Translations under genes and position numbers: made by a program | Assembly (NCBI GenBank): GCA_903909435.1 | Contig: CAIVVT010000319.1 | Location: forward strand, 1-52,464 | Length of the DNA: 52,464 nt | DNA from: an uncultured Acidobacteriia bacterium | GTDB lineage: Bacteria; Acidobacteriota; Terriglobia; Bryobacterales; Bryobacteraceae | Direction of reading: 5' to 3' | The notes under the pieces: generated by a model | The model's input: only the letters and a program-made list of their open reading frames with translations | Database searches by the model: none | Told to the model about the DNA's origin: nothing | In this document: piece by piece, positions 37,036 through 45,465 of the stretch | Position numbering within the stretch: the stretch's first letter is position 1 | Layout: each line of letters opens with the position of its first letter

Positions 37036-37352
37036 CGGATCACGAATGCGCAACGACGGAGCGGATGGCGCAAGGCGTGGACGAGGAACTGCGCCAGAAC
37101 GCGCTGAAGCGTCTTCGTCGCATTGAGGGGCAGGTGCGGGGGCTCCACAAGATGGTGGAGGAAGGCCGGTACTGCGCCGACGTTCTGACGCAAGTGGCGT
37201 CGGTGCAGGAGGCGCTGGGCGGCGTGGGAAAGCTGCTCCTAAAGAACCACCTGAAGCACTGCGTTACGCACGCAGTGGTGTCGGGAGATGCGGTTGACGC
37301 GGACCAGAAGTTTGACGAGTTAGTGGAACTGTTTGGGCGGCACTGGAAGTAG
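37032..37352 (+). CDS. csoR: Copper-sensing repressor CsoR
   Basis: The 106-residue all-helical protein has the DUF156 fold ([19 protein letters not shown] ... [10 protein letters not shown]). Cys48, His73 and Cys77 keep exactly the 25- and 4-residue spacing of the Cu(I) ligands C36, H61 and C65 in Mycobacterium tuberculosis CsoR, so copper rather than nickel or formaldehyde is the likely signal. It starts with GTG at 37032, overlapping the copA stop (GTGA), behind a perfect GGAGG at 37023-37027. It should repress the operon through the G-rich site near 34493. Confidence 0.93.
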
Positions 37353-37444
37353 CTTCGCCCGTGGGACAGAAGATCGCTTACGCCGCCTGCCGGCGCTGAG
37401 ATTACTTGGGAGAGTCTCTGTGAAGCTGACGAACCACCCGGGAT

Positions 37445-37472
37445 GACAGACCACGCAAAGCGATGGTCTGTC
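37445..37472 (+). terminator. Strong hairpin after csoR
   Basis: GACAGACCACGC (37445-37456) pairs with GCG, a bulged A, and TGGTCTGTC (37460-37472) around an AAA loop: twelve base pairs in all. It stands between csoR (stop 37352) and the convergent GH127 gene (stop at 37505). No T-run follows. The sequence GTGGGACAG at 37361-37369 is also the reverse complement of CTGTCCCAC at 37468-37476, so a larger alternative fold is possible. Confidence 0.55.
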
Positions 37473-37504
37473 CCACCACGGTTTGTGCCATGGTCCGTAC
37501 TGCA

Positions 37505-39244
37505 CTATTTCGGCTTGTAGTTGCTGTCCAAGCCCTCCGAGGTGGGGACCAGCGGCAGCCAGAAATCGAGCTCATTCTGGTCGGGCCCAGCAGTGTATTC
37601 GGCGATTGGACGCAGCAGCGCGGTTTGCGGTTGGATCGAGTAGCCTCCGGGAAGATAGCTGAGCTGGAAATGCGCCACGGGCACCGCAAAACGCGCGGCC
37701 GTGCCGGAGGCGACTGCCGGTTTCAACGCGAGTTTGCCGTTCGTCTCCGGCAGCGACACTTTGTTTTCGTTCGACGGCTCATCGAAGTAGGCGGGTGATG
37801 TGGCCTGGTCCACGGCGAGCAGCCAGGGCCCGTGGAAGACAGCGGCCTGGCGGCCCTCGCCGCCGCGCTTCACAAGGCGGGTTTGAAGGGCATAGGTCAC
37901 CCTCAGGACTTCGCCGGCTTTCCATATGCGCGCGACGGTTTGGTAGCCGTCCTGGGAGGAGGTCTGGAGCGGCTGCCCGGACAGAGACAGTTGCACTCCT
38001 GAAGCCCACTGTGGAACGCGCACCCGCAAGTCGTGAGGCTTCCCATCTGCTTTCGCCACGGTCAACTGGACGCTCGCGGTGCGCTCCAACGCCGAGTCGG
38101 CGCGGACAGTCAGCCCGGCCGCCTCACCCTGCCCATCCACCGGCAGATCGTAAGACAGTGTGCCCGCCTGCGCGTGGAAGACCGACCTGAAGACCGCGGC
38201 CAAAGCGCGCAGCCCGTGGAACGTGCAGCACCACCAAGCGTGGGCAAACGGCGGGACATAGCCTGCCTCGGAGAGGCTGTGATGGCCGAAGTCGCCCGTG
38301 TGGAACTGGTTCATCGACATCTCGTTGAACAGCGTGAGTTGCGCCTGTTGCATGTATTTCGGCTGAAGCGTGAGGTCCCATAGTTCGAGGCTGAGCCTCA
38401 GCCAATCTGCCTCCGAGCAACCTTCGTCACGCTTAATTTGCGGGGCGAACATCTCCGGCACGGCACCCTGCACCAGCACGTTCCCGGAATCGAGCACGTC
38501 CTGCCAGGCCGCTTCAGCCTGTTCCAGATAGCGCTTCTCCCCGGTCACTTTGTAGAGCGCTACGACGCCGCGGACGGTGGTGAGAAAGCCGTGGCTGTGC
38601 TGGGACGGATGGCGATCGGTTCGCGCCGCGATGTCGCGGGCCAGGGCCAGATACGGCTCGGCCCTGGTCACACGGTAGAGTTCGACCAAGCCTTCGAGAC
38701 TATTGGTCCAGCAGATGTAGCCGACCGCGAATTTCTCACCGTTGTAGGCCGTGCGCACTTCCTCCGAGTTGAAGCGCGGCCCGATGCGTACCAGGAAGTC
38801 TCCCAGCTTGCGCGCGGAAGCCAGCGCGTCGGCGCGGTGGGTCAGATCGTAATACTCAAGCAGGCCGATCAGCATGCGGCCGTTACCCCACAAGGTCGCC
38901 ATGTCACTGTCGCGCACCGTCCCCGTGGTCAGAGGAGCGCCGAAGTGGCCATCCGGCTGTTGGAGTTTGATTGCCCCCGACACGACGTGGTCGAGCAGCG
39001 AGGACCCTGCCCCATTCTGGCGGAAGGCCAATGACAGTGCACCGATGTAACGGCCGGAAACGTCCCCGCTGAATTCGGTAAAACGCCGCCCTGGCTGGGC
39101 AGAGGCGTCGGCCAGGATGAAGGCCTCATCAAACACGGGAGGACCGTCTCTGGTAACCCGCTTCAGGGTTAGGTTGAAACGGTCCGTCAAGTTCCCGGCT
39201 GAGACGGCGGCGGCGGAGAGGAGCAAGCAGAGCAGAAAGCGCAT
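37505..39244 (-). CDS. Glycoside hydrolase family 127 (DUF1680), beta-L-arabinofuranosidase-like
   Basis: The 579-residue protein has a signal peptide (MRFLLCLLLSAAAVSAG) and an alpha/alpha-barrel of the DUF1680 type: GRYIGALSLAFRQNG, QQPDGHFGAPL, WGNGRMLIGLLEYYDLT. The cysteine pair in AWWCCTFHGLRA near residue 336, together with Glu and Cys in DEGCSEADWL, fits the zinc-bound catalytic cysteine site of GH127 enzymes. A C-terminal beta-sandwich follows (KADGKPHDLRVRVPQW). It probably removes L-arabinofuranose from plant-type glycans in the periplasm or outside the cell. It is divergent from the second ECF sigma factor, which may control it. Confidence 0.8.
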   Translation of the reverse strand: MRFLLCLLLSAAAVSAGNLTDRFNLTLKRVTRDGPPVFDEAFILADASAQPGRRFTEFSGDVSGRYIGALSLAFRQNGAGSSLLDHVVSGAIKLQQPDGHFGAPLTTGTVRDSDMATLWGNGRMLIGLLEYYDLTHRADALASARKLGDFLVRIGPRFNSEEVRTAYNGEKFAVGYICWTNSLEGLVELYRVTRAEPYLALARDIAARTDRHPSQHSHGFLTTVRGVVALYKVTGEKRYLEQAEAAWQDVLDSGNVLVQGAVPEMFAPQIKRDEGCSEADWLRLSLELWDLTLQPKYMQQAQLTLFNEMSMNQFHTGDFGHHSLSEAGYVPPFAHAWWCCTFHGLRALAAVFRSVFHAQAGTLSYDLPVDGQGEAAGLTVRADSALERTASVQLTVAKADGKPHDLRVRVPQWASGVQLSLSGQPLQTSSQDGYQTVARIWKAGEVLRVTYALQTRLVKRGGEGRQAAVFHGPWLLAVDQATSPAYFDEPSNENKVSLPETNGKLALKPAVASGTAARFAVPVAHFQLSYLPGGYSIQPQTALLRPIAEYTAGPDQNELDFWLPLVPTSEGLDSNYKPK

Positions 39245-39385
39245 GGCGTTACATTCATATCAAATCCGAGACCGCCCGCGGGCTGGATTGCCTAACGGGA
39301 ACAAATTGAGGGGATTGGCGTCTAAAGATTACAGAGCCGCCAGACGAGTGGATCGGCGGTATGATGAGTCGGTGGAGGCTCTCCC

Positions 39386-40057
39386 TTGACGCCGAGTCGG
39401 AACGGACACGACCGCAATCGGCCAATTGACCTCCCGGAGACTCCGGGAATGCCCGAAGAGCAGGTTTTGCTCGAAGGGTTGAGATCAGGGGACGAGACCG
39501 CGTACGAACTCTTAATCGCGCATTTTCAGCAGCCCGTTTTCGGCCTGGTGCAGCGCCTCATCGACGATCATAACGAGGCCAGCGACGTCACGCAGGAGGT
39601 CTTTCTGAAGATCTTCCGCAGCGTCAACCAGTTTCGAGGAGAGAGCAGTCTGAAGACTTGGATTTACCGGATCGCCGTGAACGAGGCCTATAATCGCAGG
39701 CGCTGGTTCGGGCGGCACCGGAAACCAGAGACAGAACTGGAAGCGCAGGAGCCCGGCCGCAGTCACCTCGACCATCTACACGACCGATCCCGGTCGCCCT
39801 ACGACCTTGTATTGAACGAGGAATGGAAGAGTGCGATCGAAAAGGCGCTGGCGGGCTTGAATCCTGCCTTCCGATCCGCAGTTGTGCTGCGCGATCTGGA
39901 GGACTTGAGCTATGAGGAGATTGCCGACGTACTCGACATTTCGCTCGGCACGGTAAAGTCTCGCATCCTGCGTGGGCGCGAATCGCTGCGCAGGGCGCTC
40001 ATTGAGCAGTTCGAACCGGCCCGGGGCTTCGCGTTCTCGCCCCAGCCGGCGGACTAA
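39386..40057 (+). CDS. ECF-type RNA polymerase sigma factor (RpoE-like)
   Basis: The 223-residue protein has region 2 at about 30-105 (LRSGDETAYELLIAHFQQPV, DVTQEVFLKIFRSVNQF, SLKTWIYRIAVNEAYNRRRW) and region 4 at about 150-205 (LNPAFRSAVVLRDLEDLSY, EEIADVLDISLGTVKSRILRG). The match to RpoE/SigW-type ECF factors is good. The frame opens with TTG at 39386; an in-frame ATG at 39449 (MPEEQVLLEGL) is a possible alternative start. It lies 17 bases before its anti-sigma gene. Targets are unknown. Confidence 0.93.
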   Translation: MTPSRNGHDRNRPIDLPETPGMPEEQVLLEGLRSGDETAYELLIAHFQQPVFGLVQRLIDDHNEASDVTQEVFLKIFRSVNQFRGESSLKTWIYRIAVNEAYNRRRWFGRHRKPETELEAQEPGRSHLDHLHDRSRSPYDLVLNEEWKSAIEKALAGLNPAFRSAVVLRDLEDLSYEEIADVLDISLGTVKSRILRGRESLRRALIEQFEPARGFAFSPQPAD

Positions 40058-40074
40058 GGGAATTCGGGGTCGAT

Positions 40075-40767
40075 ATGGATTGCCTGCATGTTCAGTGGAT
40101 GCTGTCAGCATTCCTGGACGGTCGCATCGTGGATTCCGAGAAGCGCTCGCTGGAGGAGCACTTGAAGACCTGCGCCGAGTGCGGTGGACGCCACGCAGGC
40201 ATGGTGGCTGTCCAGACGACGCTGCGCGATGTGCCCGTCCGTAAAGTTGATCGGCATCTTTCTCTATCGTTGCGTTCCATGGCTTCGCGAGAAGCTGCGC
40301 GGCGCCGGCGTCAAGTGGATTTTCGTGCCAAAGTGCATGACCTGACTGGACGCCTATCGTTTTGGGCGAGCGGCCTGATGAAGCCACTGGCGCTTCCCGC
40401 GGCGGGTGGACTCGCGACAGCGGTACTGCTTTTCGTAGCCGTTATGACCAGCTTCCAGGGCATCATCTCCGCGCCGCAACCCGGTGATGTTCCTACCGTT
40501 TTGGCCACCGAGGCGCTGCTTAAGTCGACCCTGTTGGACACCGCGCTGGAAGAGATTAACGTGGAAGTTCTGGTTGACGAGCAGGGCCGCGTCACCGATT
40601 ACTCGCTGCCCAAGGACATCGACATGGCGGCACGGCAGGAACTGAAGCGCGAGATCGGCAAGTCATTACTGTTTTCGAAGTTTCAGCCGGCCACGACTTT
40701 CGGCCAGCCCACATCGGGGTGGGTCCGGGTGAAGTTCCGCAGGACGCAACTCGAAGTGCGAGGGTGA
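40075..40767 (+). CDS. Membrane anti-sigma factor with TonB-like C-terminal region
   Basis: The 230-residue protein starts with a zf-HC2 domain (His29, Cys33, Cys36 in EEHLKTCAECGG). A membrane helix lies at about 104-126 (LALPAAGGLATAVLLFVAVMT). The C-terminal 90 residues, outside the membrane, read INVEVLVDEQGRVTDYSLP ... LFSKFQPATTFGQPTSGWVRVKFRR, a pattern resembling the TonB C-terminal beta-alpha-beta fold (the VDxxGxVxD and P-x-G-x-V elements). It should hold the preceding sigma factor inactive. The TonB-like part may be the sensor or a contact to an envelope partner; that is inference. Confidence 0.83.
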   Translation: MDCLHVQWMLSAFLDGRIVDSEKRSLEEHLKTCAECGGRHAGMVAVQTTLRDVPVRKVDRHLSLSLRSMASREAARRRRQVDFRAKVHDLTGRLSFWASGLMKPLALPAAGGLATAVLLFVAVMTSFQGIISAPQPGDVPTVLATEALLKSTLLDTALEEINVEVLVDEQGRVTDYSLPKDIDMAARQELKREIGKSLLFSKFQPATTFGQPTSGWVRVKFRRTQLEVRG

Positions 40768-41086
40768 CCCGGCGTAGGCCCAGAAGGTTAGGCGCCTGTG
40801 ATTCGATCGGCCGGAGATGATGAGCGGCGTTGGTTGGTCCATTGTTTGCACCACCCCGGCCAAGGTTATCGTTATCAGCGACCCCAACATTCATCAGATA
40901 GAACTGCAGCAAGCTCCGCGTTTCCCTATGATTGCCGCGAAATCGCCGCCCATTAACCGGGGAGCCCCGGGGTGCCTACGACCTGAGGACAGTGTGCATT
41001 TCCCGAACCAGTAGATGTTCGCGCGTATACCGCACCGCATTGTCCGGTTATACTGTCCAGGTGCTGTCGGACAGGAGGACTATGCG
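40768..41086. other. Non-coding spacer of 319 bases before the GIY-YIG gene
   Basis: No protein with recognisable similarity is seen. A TATACT hexamer at 41049-41054 could be a -10 box for the downstream gene, without a clear -35 box. CTGTCC at 41053-41058 can pair with GGACAG at 41069-41074 next to the AGGAGG ribosome site at 41073-41078, so a small regulatory hairpin in the leader is possible. Confidence 0.4.
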
Positions 41087-41443
41087 ATGTTTACGGACAA
41101 ATACTTCAGGATCTGGACGGGCCCCTTTCCCTTCAACGATGCATCGGTCAGGCAAAACGCTCCCGCCACATCGGGCGTCTATCAGATTCTATATTTAGGC
41201 GAGATTGTTTACATCGGAATCTCATCGAGTTCGATTCGGGGCAGGCTGATAAAGCACGTGACCGGGCATGGGAATTGGGCTGCCGCGCGACGCGCCAACG
41301 CGGAGGGATACGAATTCGTATACTTCCTGTGCGACGCCACCAGCGCGAGCCAAATCGAATCGCACGTGCTCACGAACGACCCGCCGCCGTTCAACGTGAA
41401 ACCCGAGTATAAGAACTTCATCGACAATATCACCGTGCATTGA
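41087..41443 (+). CDS. Stand-alone GIY-YIG nuclease-domain protein
   Basis: The 118-residue protein starts at ATG 41087, eight bases after AGGAGG. Its core follows the GIY-YIG pattern: GVYQILYLGEIVYIGISSSS, then Arg and His in IRGRLIKHVTGHG, and the later Glu in SQIESHVLTNDPPPFNV. Known GIY-YIG domains cut DNA, as homing, repair or restriction nucleases. A stand-alone form of this size resembles UvrC-like or YhbQ-type small proteins, but no partner domain reveals its target. The ksgA start TTG overlaps its stop codon, so the two are coupled. Confidence 0.78.
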   Translation: MFTDKYFRIWTGPFPFNDASVRQNAPATSGVYQILYLGEIVYIGISSSSIRGRLIKHVTGHGNWAAARRANAEGYEFVYFLCDATSASQIESHVLTNDPPPFNVKPEYKNFIDNITVH

Positions 41444-42234
41444 GCCACGGCCCCGTACAAGCGGAGCGAAGCGCGACAATCGAGGGAGTGGGTCAGCGTC
41501 TCGGTCAGCACTTCCTGTTCGACAACTCGATTCTGGAGCGCATTGCGCTGGCGGCTTGCGGGGAGCACGCGGCCACGGTGATTGAAATCGGGCCGGGACC
41601 GGGGGGGCTCACTCAGCATTTGCTGCCCCGCTGCGAACGCCTGGTCGCAATCGAGATTGATCCGGCTTTGGCGGGCGCATTGCGGACGAGGTACGCCAGT
41701 GAGCCCAGGTTCCAGCTCGTTGAAAGCGACGTGCTACAGGCCGGCTTGAGCCAGTGGGGACCGGCGGTCGTGGTTGGTAACATCCCGTACTACATCACTT
41801 CGCCCATCGTGGACCGTGCGTTGAGCCTCGGCCCGCTACTCGGGCGCGCGGTGTTCCTGGTTCAAAAGGAAGTCGCGGACAGGCTGGCCGCGGCCCCGGG
41901 TGGTCGCGACTACGGGTACCTGAGCGTGGCGACGCAGGCCCGCTGCAGAGCGAAGGTACTGTTTAATGTGAAGTGCGGGTCGTTCCGTCCGCCGCCCAAG
42001 GTGGAGAGCGCAGTGATCCTGCTGGAGCCGCTTAGCGAGCCGGTGTGTGACGATTTGGCCGGCTTTTTGCGCTTCGCCTCCACCTGCTTCCGGCAGAAGC
42101 GCAAGACGTTGAGAAACAACCTCGCAGGCCACTTTGACAAGGCCAAAATCGATTCCCTGCCCGAGGCTGCGGAGCGCGCCGAGCAGCTTGCCGTGGGCGA
42201 TCTGGTGCGGATGTTCAATATACTGAAAGATTAA
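41440..42234 (+). CDS. rsmA: 16S rRNA dimethyladenosine transferase KsgA/RsmA
   Basis: The enzyme dimethylates two adjacent adenines near the 3' end of 16S rRNA using SAM. The 264-residue protein shows [11 protein letters not shown], the SAM motif [16 protein letters not shown], the acidic VAIEIDPAL, the target-adenine motif [12 protein letters not shown], and the C-terminal region with [14 protein letters not shown]. The start TTG at 41440 overlaps the GIY-YIG stop (TTGA). A downstream in-frame GTG at 41488, beginning GQRLGQHFL, is an alternative. Its stop overlaps the gltX start (TAATG), so a tightly packed operon continues. Confidence 0.95.
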   Translation: MSHGPVQAERSATIEGVGQRLGQHFLFDNSILERIALAACGEHAATVIEIGPGPGGLTQHLLPRCERLVAIEIDPALAGALRTRYASEPRFQLVESDVLQAGLSQWGPAVVVGNIPYYITSPIVDRALSLGPLLGRAVFLVQKEVADRLAAAPGGRDYGYLSVATQARCRAKVLFNVKCGSFRPPPKVESAVILLEPLSEPVCDDLAGFLRFASTCFRQKRKTLRNNLAGHFDKAKIDSLPEAAERAEQLAVGDLVRMFNILKD

Positions 42235-43691
42235 TGATTCGAGTCCGATTCGCTCCTTCCCCCACGGGGTATCTACACATCGGCAGTGCCCGAACCTTCA
42301 TTTTCAACTGGCTTTTCGCCCGGCGGAACCAGGGGACGATGATTCTTCGCATTGACGACACCGACGTGGAACGCAACACGCAGGCGTCGCTCGACAGCAT
42401 CTTCGACGGACTGAAGTGGCTCGGACTGCCGTGGGACGAGTTCTACCGGCAGAGCGACCGGACCGCGCTTTACACCCAGGCGGCGTGGACCATCTTCGAG
42501 CGCGGCATGGCCTATCGCGACTTCACACCGATGACCCAAATCGGGGAAGACAAGCCCGGCGGCGGCATAGGCTGGCTGTTCAACCCCGGCGCACGAGAAC
42601 TGAGCCGCGAGGAGAGCGACCGGCGCGCCGCAGCGGGCGAACCGTTTGTGCTGCGGTTTCTGGTACCGCGCGATGGCGAGCGTGAGATCCGGTTCCGCGA
42701 TCTGGTGTATGGCGATCAGTCTAAGTCGTGCGCCGACATTGAAGACTTCGCGCTGCTGCGTTCAAACGGCATGGCCACCTACCATCTGGCCTCTTGCTTC
42801 GACGACGCCGATTTGCGCATCTCGCACATCGTCCGGGGCCAGGATCACCTGCCGAATACCTTCAAGCACGTGTTGATCTTCGAAGGACTCGGCACGAAGA
42901 GCCCGAAGTTTGCCCATTTACCCCTGCTGATTGCGCCCGACGGAGCGAAGCTTTCCAAGCGCAGGCACGGTCCTGTGGTGTCGGTGACCACTTACCGCGA
43001 CGCCGGCTTCCTGCCGCAAGCGTACGTGAATTTCCTGTGCCTGCTGGGCTGGAACCCGAAGGACGACCGCGAGAAGATGTTGCTGCAGGAGATTGTCGAC
43101 GTGTTCTCGTTCGAGGGCGTCAACCGCCCGAACGCGGTGGTCAATTTCACCGAGCAAGACCCGATCGACCCGAAGGCATTGTGGCTCAATTCACAGCACA
43201 TTTACGCGTTGTCGCATGAGGAACTGACCGACCGGCTGGCGCCTGTGGTCGCCGCCGCTGGCATCCAAGTTGAACGCGCGCATCTGCTGCGCATCACACC
43301 GCTGATCCAGGAGCGGATCAAGACGCTGAACGACGTACTGACCGTCGCCGACTTCTTCTTCGCGGATGAGTTGACGCCATACGATCCGGCGGAGTTGATC
43401 CCCAAAAAGGGCGACGCCGCCATGGCGCTCAAGGTGCTGGAAAGCGCGCGTAAAGCGCTGGAGACGGCCGGGTTCAGCCACGACGGACTGGACGGTGCGC
43501 TGCGCGCGGAGGCTGCCACGCTGGGCGTGAAAGCGGGACAGATGTTCCAGCCGGTCCGAGTGGCGGTTTGCGGGCGGATGGTCGCGCCGCCGTTATTTGA
43601 GACGCTGGAAGTTCTGGGCAGAGAAACGTGCCTGAAACGGATCGACCAGGCGCTAGAAAAGCTGCGCTCGCGGCAAGCGAGTCAGGTGTAG
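42234..43691 (+). CDS. gltX: Glutamyl-tRNA synthetase
   Basis: The 485-residue class I synthetase charges tRNA-Glu. The HIGH motif is in [20 protein letters not shown] at residues 4-23, followed by [11 protein letters not shown]. The lysine loop is KLSKRRHG near residue 243, in place of KMSKS as usual for GltX. The C-terminal anticodon-binding helical domain ends with [16 protein letters not shown] and LEVLGRET. Length is typical. Its ATG shares one base with the ksgA stop. Discriminating and non-discriminating forms cannot be told apart by eye. Confidence 0.96.
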   Translation: MIRVRFAPSPTGYLHIGSARTFIFNWLFARRNQGTMILRIDDTDVERNTQASLDSIFDGLKWLGLPWDEFYRQSDRTALYTQAAWTIFERGMAYRDFTPMTQIGEDKPGGGIGWLFNPGARELSREESDRRAAAGEPFVLRFLVPRDGEREIRFRDLVYGDQSKSCADIEDFALLRSNGMATYHLASCFDDADLRISHIVRGQDHLPNTFKHVLIFEGLGTKSPKFAHLPLLIAPDGAKLSKRRHGPVVSVTTYRDAGFLPQAYVNFLCLLGWNPKDDREKMLLQEIVDVFSFEGVNRPNAVVNFTEQDPIDPKALWLNSQHIYALSHEELTDRLAPVVAAAGIQVERAHLLRITPLIQERIKTLNDVLTVADFFFADELTPYDPAELIPKKGDAAMALKVLESARKALETAGFSHDGLDGALRAEAATLGVKAGQMFQPVRVAVCGRMVAPPLFETLEVLGRETCLKRIDQALEKLRSRQASQV

Positions 43692-43708
43692 AAGGAACGA
43701 ATACGAAA

Positions 43709-45439
43709 ATGTCCAATGATCGAAATGGCGACCCGGCCGAGGCTTCCCAGCCCGAAGCGCCCGAACGCCAGTCCAACTTCATCCGCGACACTATCCTGCA
43801 GGACATCGCGAACGGCAAGCACGGCGGGCGCGTCCACACTCGTTTTCCACCCGAACCCAACGGCTATCTCCACATCGGCCATGCCAAGTCGATTTGTCTG
43901 AACTACGGACTGGCCCAGGAGTTTGGCGGCAAGTTCAATCTGCGTTTTGACGATACCAACCCGACCAAGGAAGAGACCGAATACGTCGATTCCATCATTG
44001 AGGACGTGCGCTGGCTGGGTGCCGATTGGGAAGACCGGCTGTTCTACGCCTCCGATTACTTCCCGCAACTGTACGAGTACGCGCTGCTGTTGATCCGGAA
44101 GGGCAAGGCGTACGTCTGCGATCTGACCGCCGAGCAAATCCGCGAATATCGCGGAACGTTGACGGAACCGGGGACCGAGAGCCCGTGGCGTAATCGCTCC
44201 GTTGAAGAGAACCTGGACCTCTTAGAGCGCATGAAGGCCGGTGAGTTCCCCGATGGGACCCGCACGCTGCGCACTAAGGCTGACATGGCGTCGGCCAACC
44301 TGAATCTGCGCGACCCGATCATGTACCGCATACTCCACGCGGAGCATCATCGCACGGGCAATACCTGGTGCATCTACCCGATGTATGACTTCACGCACGG
44401 CCAATGCGATTCGATTGAAGGCATTACGCATTCCATCTGTACGCTCGAGTTCGAGGACCACCGCCCGCTCTACGACTGGTACATCCAGGAACTCGGGATC
44501 TTTGCCCCGCAGCAACTCGAGTTCGACCGCCTGAACCTGACCTACACCCTGCTGAGCAAGCGCAAACTGCTGGCGCTGGTGCAGGACAACCATGTCACAG
44601 GCTGGGATGACCCGCGTATGCCCACGCTCAGCGGCATTCGCAGGCGGGGCTACACAGCCGAAGCGATGCGCACATTCTGCTCGCGCATCGGCGTTTCGAA
44701 GACCAACGGCATGGTCGAACTCGGCCTGCTGGAACACGCCGTACGGGAAGACTTGAACCAGCGCGCGCTGCGCGTGATGGCCGTCCTGAATCCCTTGAGA
44801 GTGGTGATTGACAACTACCCTGAGGGCCGGACGGAGTTGATGGAGTGCGTCAACAATCCCGAAGACGCCTCGGCCGGCACGCGCGAAGTTCCGTTCTCAA
44901 AGACGCTCTACATCGAGCAGGACGATTTCCGCGAAGATCCTCCCAAGCACTTCTACCGGCTCTCGCCGGGGCGCGAGGTGCGCCTGCGCTACGGCTATCT
45001 GGTGACGTGCACCAGCGTGGTTAAGAACGAAAAAGGCGAAGTCGTGGAGGTGCACTGCAGCTACGACCCGGCGACGCGCGGCGGCAACACGCCGGACGGG
45101 CGCAAGGTGAAATCAACCATCCACTGGGTCTCCGCCGAACACGCGATTGAGGCTGAAGTACGGCTGTACGAGAACCTTTTCCTGACAGAAGACCCGAACG
45201 ACTCGAGCCGGGGTCAGGAGTGGACCGAGAACCTGAACCCGAAGTCGCTGGAAGTGGTCGCGCATCCCAAGTTGGAGCCGAGCCTCAAGCACGCGAAGGC
45301 GGGCACGTCCTATCAGTTCGAGCGCCTTGGATATTTCTGCCTGGACCGGGATGCCACCCCAGACAAGCCGATCTTCAACCGGACTCTGGGGCTGCGCGAC
45401 TCGTACGCTAAGATCGACAAAGCCAAGGCAAAGAAGTAG
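43709..45439 (+). CDS. glnS: Glutaminyl-tRNA synthetase
   Basis: The 576-residue class I synthetase charges tRNA-Gln directly. It carries [18 protein letters not shown] (HIGH motif) near residue 40, [12 protein letters not shown], the Gln-pocket stretch [20 protein letters not shown], and a KMSKS-type loop [12 protein letters not shown] near 280. The all-beta C-terminal anticodon-binding half contains [18 protein letters not shown] and [15 protein letters not shown] 43709 is chosen over an in-frame GTG at 43628 inside gltX because the family N-terminus fits. It lies 17 bases after gltX and is probably co-transcribed. Confidence 0.96.
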   Translation: MSNDRNGDPAEASQPEAPERQSNFIRDTILQDIANGKHGGRVHTRFPPEPNGYLHIGHAKSICLNYGLAQEFGGKFNLRFDDTNPTKEETEYVDSIIEDVRWLGADWEDRLFYASDYFPQLYEYALLLIRKGKAYVCDLTAEQIREYRGTLTEPGTESPWRNRSVEENLDLLERMKAGEFPDGTRTLRTKADMASANLNLRDPIMYRILHAEHHRTGNTWCIYPMYDFTHGQCDSIEGITHSICTLEFEDHRPLYDWYIQELGIFAPQQLEFDRLNLTYTLLSKRKLLALVQDNHVTGWDDPRMPTLSGIRRRGYTAEAMRTFCSRIGVSKTNGMVELGLLEHAVREDLNQRALRVMAVLNPLRVVIDNYPEGRTELMECVNNPEDASAGTREVPFSKTLYIEQDDFREDPPKHFYRLSPGREVRLRYGYLVTCTSVVKNEKGEVVEVHCSYDPATRGGNTPDGRKVKSTIHWVSAEHAIEAEVRLYENLFLTEDPNDSSRGQEWTENLNPKSLEVVAHPKLEPSLKHAKAGTSYQFERLGYFCLDRDATPDKPIFNRTLGLRDSYAKIDKAKAKK

Positions 45440-45465
45440 GCCAAGGAAGAGGGCAGGAAAGCTAC

